A stretch of DNA of 64,000 nucleotides from Sesamum alatum (Eukaryota; Streptophyta; Magnoliopsida; Lamiales; Pedaliaceae). The stretch covers positions 29,232,479 to 29,296,478 of the forward strand of contig JACGWO010000005.1 of NCBI GenBank assembly GCA_034509735.1, read 5' to 3'. Positions 47,886 through 58,199 of this stretch are shown here, one piece after another (position 1 is the stretch's first letter; each line of letters begins with the position of its first letter). The position numbers and the translations under genes are program-made. Below the pieces are notes generated by a model. It was not told the origin of the DNA, ran no database searches, and saw only the letters and a list, made by a program, of their open reading frames with translations.

Positions 47886-48553
47886 AATTTGTAACGACTT
47901 TTGTATCTGTTCTTGGGGCACATTTTACCAACACACAACCTAAAAAAAAATTACAAAAATAATTCCAATCAAATCGCAACGCCATCAAAAATATAGATAC
48001 AATCACCATTCACGGTTGAGATACAAAATGCTCATACAAAACCATTGCAAAAACTGATCCTAATATAGGAACAACCAACACTCCATAAATTGTTACAACA
48101 AATATTTCAAAATGAGATACATACAACGTACAATAAAGAAGTTACAATATCCGTTACAATATGGTTACAACATATGTTTACAACATCAGGTACCAATAAT
48201 AGGTCAAGAACCATTCCAAAGATCGTTGAAAAAGCCGTTCCAATAAGATATAAACTTAAACCTATTAGTGTTACAATGACTATTATAAAAATTGGTCCAA
48301 TTGTTTGAATGGGAGCCATCCCAAAAGGAGTTACAACGTCAATTTCAACATCCGGTCAAAGATTGTAACGCTTTGTTTAGCTAGTTCACTCTCCGATACA
48401 AATTAGTAACGGCTTTTGCGAAAGTCGTTATAAATGTTTTTGCAACGCCTATCAAAGGAGCGGAAGGATGGCCATTACTGAGGCCGTTAGAAAATAATTA
48501 TTCATGTTACAAATTTAAAATTGGCCGTTAATAAAATATTTTTTTCTAGTGAT
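47886..48553. mobile_element. CACTA element right end with subterminal repeats
   Basis: It ends TTTTTTTCTAGTG, the inverted form of CACTAGAAAAAAA. The ~650 bp before it repeat GTTACAA, TTGTAAC and GTAACG-type motifs more than ten times in both orientations, as expected for transposase-binding subterminal regions of CACTA elements. It follows the transposase relic directly and is probably its 3' end. The left end was not found. Confidence 0.7.
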
Positions 48554-48632
48554 ATATTTTTAAATATTTATTAGCCGTACTCGTAGTCATTGTATATCCT
48601 CTACAAATATATACATATATGTGCGTGTGTGT

Positions 48633-48653
48633 GGGGGGGGGGGGGGGCGGGGG
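48633..48653. repeat. GT-rich then G homopolymer
   Basis: 'gtgcgtgtgtgtg' runs into about 16 G with a single C interruption. It is low-complexity sequence between the CACTA end and repeat 3. Confidence 0.8.
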
Positions 48654-48724
48654 AATTGTGTGTTTGTTGTATATGTATATAATTATCTTGGCCCAAAATA
48701 TACTTAATGAATTAACATTTACTT

Positions 48725-49637
48725 ATACAAAAAAAAGATACATATATTGCATGTGGAAAAAAACATATATTTTTTAATATAAACTAATAAATAAAGTGGA
48801 TAAAAACAGATTTTATTTTTAACTATATCCTTTTACTTTATAAAATTAATATTTTTTAAAATTATAATAAATTAACTATTAAGTTTTAGTTAACATATTT
48901 TGTGGGATATTTCATTTTTGGTCTCTAACATAATCACTAAATTACTTTTGGTACCCCATGTTCCAACCTCATCAATTTTGATCTCCAAGATTTTTTAAAA
49001 TGATTAAAGTTTTTCTTGACCATTAGTTGACCATCTAAACTAACGGAGGAACCTTTTTGGTCAACTAACGGTCAAGTAACTATTATCATTTTAGAAAATG
49101 TTGGTGGTCGAAATTGATGAGGTCCGAACATGGGGTATCAAAAGTGATTTTGGTGAGTAACTTAGGGGATCAAAAGTGAATTTCTCTACATTTTTTGGCT
49201 ATTTTTCACCCAAAATTGTGGATCACACCTCTTTTCCTTATGGCATGTAAGGGGTTGTCAATTTTTGGCCTTTATGTTGGTTTCGTTCCTTTTTTCCCCT
49301 CCAAAATGATCCCTTTGTTAGCTTAGATTGTCAACTAATGATCAGGACTAGCTTTGATCATTTTAAAAAGTTTTGGGGACCAAAATTAATGATGGCGGAA
49401 CCTAGGGTACCTATTTAATGACTAACTTAGGGGACCAAAAATGAAACAATTCCTAGCTAGTTTTATTTACAAAATTATTGTATTATTATAATTTAACAAT
49501 TTACTTAGATAATTATACGAATCATGTGGAATGCACGTGCTTCTCGCTAGTATTATTAAAGATGGACTATACTCTAATTTAATATAATCTCTTGCTTCAT
49601 TTTGAAATTTATGCATTTCAAGAAACTTGGACCATTG
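48725..49637. repeat. Dispersed repeat 3, right copy
   Basis: Uninterrupted copy of 43785-45107. The Helitron-like hairpin is decayed here (ATGTGGAATGCACGT) but CTAGT (49547-49551) is kept, with the same flank ATTATTAAAGATGG. Orientation is the same as the left copy, and the CACTA relic lies between them. Confidence 0.78.
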
Positions 49638-51843
49638 GTTTTGGAAAATACTGCTGAAGGAAACTTGTACAAAGAAGTGGTAAAACAATGCACTTAAACA
49701 ATTCCAGAAATATTCACATGTTAAAATTTTAACTTGGAATTGCAACGTACTCTCTATTTGCAGTGGAAATAATTATCTATACTATATATAAAAGTGTGAA
49801 TTTCTTATGTGTTTGTTCTCCATTGTGAAAAGACATTCATGCCCTTATTTAAGTTATTTTTTTAATAATAAATCAAAATTAGTTATAAATATTTAAGAGT
49901 CTTAATATCTCTAAACTACTTGGATAAGATAAATATATCCTACTAAAAAAAATAGACATGCAATAATATATCTATGGATTAATTTGTTAGACGATGTTTT
50001 TAAATACTTAAAAATATTATTTTTACTAGGACACAATATAATTTAAAATGAATAGTATCAGAATAATACATAAAATACTAAACTTTAAAAACTATATATA
50101 TGTGAAAGAATAAATATCAAGAAGTTTTTATAAAACATTATTAATCTTATTATATTAGAAATGCTTTCAAAAAATTTAACATGGGTGACTTCTTACTAAT
50201 TGATTTCATTTTAATATTAATAGTATTGTTTTGAGATTGTACTTTCATTTAGTTTTGATTTTTACTATAATACTGGAGATGAAACGATACTGTAAGTGCA
50301 ACTTATGATTAAAATATAATGACGAGAATTCTTGAGTGCTTATTCCTATTCTGAGAAAATATTTGTATCCTTATTGTGGTACTCTTTTTAATAATAAATT
50401 ATTAGAAGGATAATTATATTTACACCCCCTAATTATGGTTCATTTACACATACCAACCCTGGCTTTAGCATAATTACAGAAATCACCCCTAACAATCAAA
50501 ATGGGGGTAGTTGTGTAATGATATTGACGTTTTGGGGGGTGTATGTTTAATTTTTAAAAAAATAAGGGTGGCTTGTGTAAGTAATTTTAACGTTTCTGGT
50601 GGTGTATTTGTAACTATCCAAAAGATTAGAGTCACCTTTATAAACAATAGATTAGGGGGTGTAAATGTAATTATCCCTAAATAAGAATTAGGTATAAGAA
50701 CAAAATTCTATGAAAGCATAAAAGTATTTGGTATTCTAATTAGTATGAATTACTTAGAGATAAATAATATATTCTAAAATATAAATAGGCATATAATTTT
50801 AACGGTAATTTGCCAGGAAAGATTTTTACATTATTTTTTTAAAAAAATTGAGTTATCTGGACACTATAAAATTTAAATAAATAGCATATGAGTAAAATGT
50901 AAATATATACTAATCCAAACTTCATAACATATTAAAAAATTACAAAGAATAAATATTAGTATATAAATTCTGAATTTTATTATAGAAGTCCGGTTGAAAA
51001 ATTTAAAATGAGTGATTTCGGACTAATTGATTTTATTTTCAATATTAATATTGTATAATTCCCTTTAGATTGTATTTTTACTCTCTTTTTCTCATAATAT
51101 AATGGTGGTAAAATAATATTAATAAGTGCAATTTAGGTTTAAATTGCAATGACGATATATGCTATTTTTTTTTTTTAAAAAAGAAGGGTAATAATTTGAT
51201 CAAAAGTAGATAAAGTACTATGAGAACGTACTAAAAGAATATGAAATACAAATATGAAATTTCTAACCAAAACACAATGTAAACACCCGCCCCAAAAGAA
51301 ATAATAATGTGTATAAGAATGCGCTTAAAACTAATGGGTTGAAAAAGAGTGTAAAAATTAGAATTTGTTAATAGAAGTAAATACAACTGACATAATTAAA
51401 GACTCTCATAATTTACAAAAGTAAAATTATGTATTAGAAATAAAAAAATATTGGCAAATAAAAGCACAAATTTTTATATATTAAGTTGAATTGCGTATGA
51501 AAAATTAGTTATCCAGTGGATCTCTAATTATGTAAGTTTTTTAATATTATATAATATTGTATGCACATAAAAGATTGAATTTTAAAAAAGCATAAAATGT
51601 TATTGAATAATAAATAGATAATACCAATTAAATTTATTTGAATTAACATATCAAGAAATTACACTAAAAATATGAAGTTAAAAATGCAAATAATAACATT
51701 TTATGCAATAATATTTCAAATTTAGAAGTAAATGAAGAATGTAACAAGATTTTTGACAAACTTTTAAAAATTGATAGTAAAATATAATTAGAATAATTAT
51801 AGGACATTGCAATCAATCGTAGTACAATTTTGAAAATCATTCA
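49638..51843. other. AT-rich stretch with possible Helitron 5' end
   Basis: At 49776 the string TCTATACTATATATAAAAG after AATTA resembles the 5' end of many plant Helitrons (TC start after A). No matching CTRRT hairpin end was found downstream. No gene can be supported. A small MITE is listed separately. Confidence 0.4.
50407..50678. mobile_element. Small fold-back MITE
   Basis: The ends AGGATAATTATATTTACACC and GGTGTAAATGTAATTATCCC (then T) are inverted over about 28 bp. The interior alternates 'ttacacatacc...ccccta' and 'gggggtgta', allowing more pairing. It is non-coding, about 270 bp. Confidence 0.8.

Positions 51844-51913
<70 letters not shown>
51844..51913. repeat. (AAT)n microsatellite, left of pararetrovirus 2
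   Basis: About 23 AAT units with one interruption (…AATATAATAAT…). Viral coat-protein coding begins immediately to its right. Confidence 0.95.
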
Positions 51914-51916
<3 letters not shown>

Positions 51917-53233
51917 TGAAAGGGATCGGGAATATACAAAATCTCGTCTTATGATTATACAAAATAATAATACAGATAAGGCTATTACTAAAATGATTAT
52001 AGCAGGTTTTACGGGCCAATTAAAAGGCTAGTGGGATAATTATCTTAGCCCGATGGACAGAAATGAAATTTTGAGTACAGTCAAACCAGAAATATGGAAG
52101 AACAAGCAGTCTATACACTTGCCATAAATATAGTAGAACATTTTATAGGGAGATGGTCCGATAATAGTGAAAATATTAAGACCTTATTACAGAATTTCCA
52201 ATGTAAAACTCTAACATCCTTCAGATTCTACAAAGATGTCTTCCTTACTAGAGTAATAGAACTCCCAGAATCCAACGATGCTCACTGGAAATCTAGATTC
52301 ATCGATGGACTTCCTCACCTATTCGCTGAAAGAGTTAGGAAGAATCTCAGAAATGGAGGGGTAGCAATAAATTATAATCAATATACTTATGGGAAGTTAA
52401 TGGGAACTTGCATTCAAGAAGGTTTAGATCTATGTAATGAAATTAGATTAAATAAACAAATCAAAAGACAAAATTTAACAGAGAAGAAACAACTAGGAGA
52501 ATTTTGTGCTCAATTTGGAATAGAAATGATGCCGTCAGATAGACAAAAAATTCCCAAATATAGGACCCCAGAGGGAAAAAGGAAAAGACATAAAAAACAA
52601 AGTGATAGAAAAGAAAATAATAAACAAAGAAATATAACCAGAAAAGACGAATGAAAAACTAAAAATAATGTAACAAAAAAGATAAGAAGATGTTACATAT
52701 GTGGTGAGACAGACCACCTTGCTAATAGGTGTAGAAATAAAAGAGCTAAAAGATTAAAAAAGCAGATTAATAGTCTTAAATTAGAAGACCAAGAAAAAAA
52801 AAATATAATAAATACAATATTTTCTGAAGGAAAAGAATCTGAGGAATTAGAAGAAAAAGATAATCAAGACGAATTAGGAAATATAGAAGAAAATTATGAA
52901 AATTTAACCTCGGATGAATCAAATGAAGAAGAAGATTCCTCATGTCCATGTAAAGGGACTAAGGAAGAAGAATCAGATGATGAATTTTATGAATTAATGG
53001 CACAATTCAAAGATTTATCAACAGTAAATGTCCTTACAGATAATAATATAGTTGAATTGCTTAGGGAAATTAAGGACCCTGAAATAAGAAATATTATCCT
53101 TAGTAAAATGGATAATAATAAAGGTTCATCTTCTGAGTCAAATCAGGCATATGAAAACTCAATTAGTAAACCATTTGAACCTTATACAATTACTGAAGTT
53201 AAAAAAAATACTCAGAGAAAAACAAACGATTAA
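51914..53233 (+). pseudogene. Pararetrovirus 2: coat protein with zinc knuckle
   Basis: The coat core reads WKSRFIDGLPHLFAERVR, a caulimovirid coat hallmark, followed by a very basic stretch (KRKRHKKQSDRKENNK) and the knuckle CYICGETDHLANRC at 52691-52732. An acidic tail (EELEEKDNQDELGN, DESNEEEDSS) ends at the stop 53231-53233. Breaks: TAG at 52029-52031, a frame change near 52095, and TGA at 52652-52654; after that the frame is open to its end. The reading starts at the AAT microsatellite, so the N-terminus is missing. Confidence 0.82.
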
Positions 53234-55367
53234 AGATAACCCTTCCACTGCAGAAGATCTGAAATTAGAAGTTGAAAAATTAAAAGAAGAAATAAAAAAT
53301 ATTAAGAAATATAATCAGACTCTTACTACTAGGATAGAAATATTAGAAATAGACAAAAATAATAAATTCATTGAATTAAGTAAAGACAAAATTGAGGACA
53401 ATTTCCTATCCCCATTAGAGGTAGTAACCAGTCAAAAATGGAATATAAAGATTGACTTATTGATAAGTAATAATTTTAGAAAAACATTTACTGCTCTAGT
53501 AGATAGTGGGGCAGATATTAATTGTATAAAAGAAGGGTTAATACCAACCAAATACTTTGAGAAAACAACTCATTCATTATCCTCTACCAATGGGCAAAAA
53601 TTAAACATAAGTTTTAAAATCCCAAAAGCTTATATATGTAATAATAAAAAATGTAGCCCTATGAGTTTCCTATTAATTAAGGACTTAACAAATGATATAA
53701 TCCTAGGTACAACCTTTCTAAAAGAGATTTTCCCAATAAAAAACATTAATGACAAAGGTATAATAGGAACATTTGAGGATGAGATAATAAAATTTGAATT
53801 TATTACTCAACCAATGGATAAGGTTATTAATGAAATAAGAGATTTAATAATTTGTAAAACAAATCAAATCTGTTTCATAAAAGAAGAAATTAATTCTCTA
53901 CAGATAGATGGAATACTTGAAAATCCAAAATTACAAGCAAAAATCAAAATGGTTCAAAATAAATTCGAACTTGAGACATGTAATGAACATCCTAATGCAT
54001 TCTGGCACAGAAAGAAACATATTGTAAGCCTCCCATATGAAAGTGAATTTTTAGAGAAAAATATCCCCACTAAGGCGAGACCTTGTCAAATGAACTCCGA
54101 ATATCTAGAGTTATGCAAAGAAGAGATTAAGGGATTAATAGATTAAAAAAAACTAATTAGATCCTCTAAATCACCTTGGTCATGTACTGCTTTTTATGTT
54201 AATAAACATGCAGAACAGGAAAGAGGAAGACCTAGACTTGTTATTAATTACAACCCCTCAATAAGGTCTTAAAATGGATAAGGTATCCAATCCCCAATAA
54301 GAAAGACCTTTTAGATAGATTACATAAGGCAATAATTTTTTCAAAATTTTGATTTAAAATCAGGATATTGGCAGATCCAGATAAATGATCCAGACAGATA
54401 TAAAACTGCATTTACAGTTCCTTTTGGCCATTATGAGTGGAATGTAATGCCGTTTGGTCTGAAAAATGCACCTTCAGAATTCCAAAATATCATGAATGAT
54501 TTAACCAATTCTCTAACTTTATTATTGTTTATATTGATGATATCTTAGTCTTCTCTAATAACATAGAAGACCACTTTAAACACTTAGAGATGTTTAAAAC
54601 AATAGTCATTCAAAATGGATTAGTAATATCTAAACCAAAAATGAGTATCTTCCAAACTAAGATAAGATTCTTAGGTCACAATATTGAAAAGGGAGAAATA
54701 ATTCCCATTAACAGATGCATAGAGTTTGCAGATAAATTTTCTGATAAAATTATTGATAGACCTCAATTACAGAGATTCTTAGGAAGTCTAAACTACATAG
54801 CTTCATATTACAAAAATCTTGCACAAGATACATCATTATTATATGATAGACTTAAGAAAAATCCATCGGAATGGACAGAGGATCACACTAAAGCAGTTAA
54901 GCTAATAAAGCGAAAGGTTAAATCATTACCATGTCTAACACTAGCAAATCCTAATTGGAAAAAAATAATAGAAACAGATGCTTTTGAAATAGGATTTGGA
55001 GGAATATTAAAGCAAGTTGATAATAATAAGTAAGAATATTTAGTTAGATTCCATTCTGGAAAATGGAAAGCAGCCCAGTTAAATTATGCTACAGCGGCTA
55101 AAGAAGTTCTTGCTATTGTTAAATGTGTTTTAAAATTCCAAGATGACTTATTAAATCAAGAATTTGTTATCAGAACAGATTGTTCTGCTGCTAAGTTTAT
55201 GTTTAATAAAGACTTTAAGCATGATGTTTCTAAACAAATGTTTGCCAGATGGCAAGCACATTTAGCCCCATTTAATTTTACAATAGAACATATTAAAGGA
55301 AAGACTAATAGTCTTCCTGACTTCTTATCAAGAGAATATCTAAATGAACATAGACATTGGAAAATTT
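53151..55367 (+). pseudogene. Pararetrovirus 2: protease, reverse transcriptase and RNase H
   Basis: The ATG at 53151 overlaps the end of the coat ORF by 83 bases in another frame. An early coiled-coil-like stretch (LKLEVEKLKEEIKNIKKYN) precedes the protease, with catalytic D-S-G at 53502-53510 (LVDSGADINCI) and DIILGTTFL. RT begins with FWHRKKHIVSLPY, has SPWSCTAFYVNK, and keeps Y-I-D-D at 54530-54541. RNase H shows ETDAFEIGFGGIL, AAKEVLAIVK and RTDCSAAK, ending at LPDFLSREYLN. Breaks include stops at 54144-54146 and 55031-55033 and several frame changes between 54240 and 54530. No functional polymerase can be made from this copy. Confidence 0.87.
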
Positions 55368-55485
55368 AACTGGATTGGAGGAGAATTCTTTATAGGAGTA
55401 AGTACCTCCTCTAAAATTCCAGATTATTGGGTTGAAGATAGAATTGAAGGAGAAAGTTATAGGATGAATGGGCTAAAATGGCCTG

Positions 55486-57257
55486 TATATAAATTTGAAT
55501 TTGGGATGAGCCAATCGAATATAAGGCACGACTAAAAAGAATTCAAAGAATAATAAGAAAAAAGATTGAGGAAACAAAAAAGATTATTTCTGAAATTCTT
55601 ATTCAACATCCAGAGGCAGACATGTCTTATCATTATTGCATAAAAAATATTTGGATAGCAAATTTGCTATATCACCAAAAAATTACAGAATATTATGCCG
55701 GTTAAATGAATAATCCTTTTATTGCAGGAATGCTTCCTCAAAGAGGAAGAGGCATAAACTTCTTCAATCAGAGAGGAGTTAGATTTAGACCAGGCGAAAT
55801 TATACACCAAGGTAACAGATCATTAATTAAAGACAACATTTTCGGAATAGGAAAATACAATAAAGTCTCTGAGGAAGAAAATGAGCTCTTCCAGCAATTC
55901 CTCATATTTTAAAAGGAGCAGAAAAAAATCGCCACCGAAGAAGTATCATCTTCTTCAGTATCTTATGCTAAAATACTGGAAGAAAAAAATGAATTAGTAA
56001 ACTATAAATTTAGTGAACATTAGGAAGTAATTATACTCCTGGAAAATGAGGATTTAAGGTGGGAAAAAGATCCATGGTATCTAATGAAAAGATATTTGGA
56101 TGTGACAGCATTCATGGCAGGTTCATATAAACCAAGAGCTCATTATTAGTGCATCCTGAAAGCAATGCAAAGTGTTGAAATTACTCACACTTATTCCAAC
56201 AATGAAAAAGAATTTAATTACTCAAAAGCAGTAATAAAAAAAATTCATCATTGCTGTTGAATGGGGAATTAACCCATTAGGTGAAAAAGAATATATTCAC
56301 CCAGAATCTAAATCCCCGATAAAATTCAATTATTGGGATTATGTTGAGGCATTCAACAAAAACTTTTCTCTATGAAAATTATAAGAGAAAACACACATGG
56401 TTTTTCAAAATTTGTCCTTCAGTTTTCCAACAAGAGGTACCAAATTGGGTATTTCAATGGTGGTTAAATTATGGTACTCCAATTTCTATACTCCCTGAAA
56501 TTTTCCAGGGCTATTATACAGAATGGATCAATTGTTCGCCAAAAATTATCCAGGCGGAGAAATCACAAAAATGGATTGAAGGAATGGCCTCATTCCTCTT
56601 TTTAATGGAATTCTCACTTCCATGGATATGGAAATGGCTACCTGAAGTAGGAATGACCCTACAAAAAATTCCCTGTATTAAGAGGAAATCTTGTTCTAAA
56701 TTCTGGAGCAAATTAATGCTCATTAATCCAGAAACAAAAAACATATTTTTTGTCAAGAAGCACTTGATGAAATGGAGGAGAAGCTCCAAGAATACAAGGC
56801 ACTCCTGGAGAAGGAAGAAAATCAGACACCTAGCCCCTTCGAGCAAATATCTCAAAGAATCAGGAGCAAAAGAGGTATCATCTCTAAAGAACAAAAGATT
56901 GAGGAATATCTCAATCAAGTCCAGAAAGACCTCAAACGAAATCTGACAGGAGCAGAGTCCCCAATGGAAACCTCTTCCAAAGATGAAGAAAATAAATATT
57001 CTTGTTTAGCAGGAGAGTCACAAGACTCATTTGAAGAATCAAATCACGAAATTATCCTTGATCAATTATTTCAAGGAATCAGGACTGCTTTGAAAGCAAA
57101 ATCAAAAGTCGGGACTTCTGAATCTTCAGAGGAACAAAGAATAGATTACCACAAAAGATCTGAAGAAGAATCGGAAGAAAGTGATTTCTCCAAAATAATT
57201 TTAAAAATGAAAGCAGACAGCATAATGCCGGAAGAAGACAAAGTCGGAAAATTTTGA
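55486..57257 (+). pseudogene. Pararetrovirus 2: downstream ORF of unknown function
   Basis: The region reads, in pieces, ARLKRIQRIIRKKIEETKKI, then NNPFIAGMLPQRGRGINFFN, DPWYLMKRYLDVTAFMAGSY, NWVFQWWLNYGTPISILPEI (about 56430-56510) and finally a Glu/Ser-rich coiled-coil-like tail from 56772 to the stop at 57257. The tail is open for 161 residues. Some caulimovirids have a second large ORF here (transactivator/viroplasmin or unknown). I see nothing that fixes the function. Stops at about 55703, 55910 and 56023 break it. Confidence 0.6.
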
Positions 57258-57269
57258 CCGAGTCAAAGA

Positions 57270-57430
57270 CGCAGCAACACGTGTCACACATACAGCGACA
57301 CGTGTCATTCATGCAACACGTCTGGAGATTACTCCAGCCATGTGTCTTAATGAAGAGGACACTTGTCAATTACGGACGGACTTGAAATAATACTTTCAGA
57401 TCCGGCCTTCCTATAAATACACCCTCTTAG
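57270..57430 (+). promoter_or_regulatory. Pararetrovirus 2 promoter-like region
   Basis: Two ACACGTGT G-box palindromes (57278-57285 and 57298-57305) and a related CACGTC lie about 110-140 bp upstream of a TATA box TATAAATA (57412-57419). The spacing is that of a plant pararetroviral leader promoter. The G-boxes could bind plant bZIP/bHLH factors. AATAAG-type polyadenylation signals follow near 57490. Confidence 0.6.
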
Positions 57431-57942
57431 ATCATTAGAGGCAAGTTCGAAATACTCTTGTACATGTATATCACTTTTTTCCCTCACTAAATAAGACTTC
57501 AGCTTTGTGTACGGGTTTACACTTCTGTAAGTTTTTTACTTGTATTTATTTATCGTATTTATATTCATTTTTATTTTGCTTTTAGCCTAATGGAAGGCTA
57601 AGTTTATACTGTTGAATTATCCATGACAACAAAGATGGCAAGGTTCTAAAAAAAAAAAAAAAAAGAAGAGTATTTTAAATTCATGATAAATATATGGAGA
57701 AAATGAAGGAATCTGGAAAGGAGACCCTTTGGGTCGTTCCCTTAAATTATGAGTATGAAGGAGGTCTGTGTTGCCACTGCTGCCCGGTTTTGCCGAGTAT
57801 GGCGTTGTTTGGGCCTTTTAGGTGGTGTTTTAAGACTGAATTCGTACTTATTAATTTAACGGAGCGTAAAAGGTTCCCAAATTTACTTTATTCCTATTCA
57901 TTTAAAATTCTCTTTATATATGTCATAATTTAAAGTACTCCG
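57431..57942. other. Non-coding, after the viral promoter region
   Basis: A short hairpin (AGCCTAATGGAAGGCT) lies near 57585 and an A homopolymer near 57646-57664. The frame at 57694-57933 has no recognisable domain. No tRNA-Met primer site is visible here. Confidence 0.5.
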
Positions 57943-58077
57943 TTTTGATCGCCTTTCGCCTACATGGCCGAATTTACATTCCGCCTACATGGTCGGATTT
58001 ATGGCGATTTTTGTATATTTTTGCTATCTCTCGCCTTCCGCCTACATGGCCGGATTTATATTCCGCCTACATGGTAA
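57943..58077. repeat. Tandem 'cgcctacatggccggattta' block
   Basis: Four imperfect units of CGCCTACATGGCCGGATTTA-like sequence (spacing 27-60 bp), with 'atggcgatttttgtatattttt' between them. A shorter relative is at 45126-45190. Confidence 0.85.
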
Positions 58078-58085
58078 AATTTTGT

Positions 58086-58176
<91 letters not shown>

Positions 58177-58195
58177 TAATAATAATAATAATAAA
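58086..58195. repeat. (TAA)n microsatellite, right of pararetrovirus 2
   Basis: About 36 TAA units with one TAATATAAT interruption, like the microsatellite left of the virus (51844-51913) and in the same orientation. Confidence 0.95.
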
Positions 58196-58199
58196 ACTG

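Larger units (their letters stand above)
51914..57430 (+). mobile_element. Endogenous pararetrovirus relic 2 (caulimovirid)
   Basis: Plus-strand order: coat protein with CCHC knuckle, overlapping protease-RT-RNase H ORF, a large downstream ORF, then a promoter-like intergenic region with a TATA box. There are no LTRs and no integrase, which separates it from gypsy and copia elements. The block lies between two AAT microsatellites. The left end starts inside the coat-protein gene, and no movement-protein region or primer site was found, so the copy is partial. Many stops and shifts are present. It differs from relic 1 in gene order (no movement region between knuckle and protease). The genus cannot be assigned by eye. 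Confidence 0.85.

Noticed and set aside
49776..51843. Complete Helitron starting TCTATACTATATATAAAAG
   Set aside because: Only the 5' end looks right; no CTRRT with a hairpin was found downstream, so a full element is not claimed.
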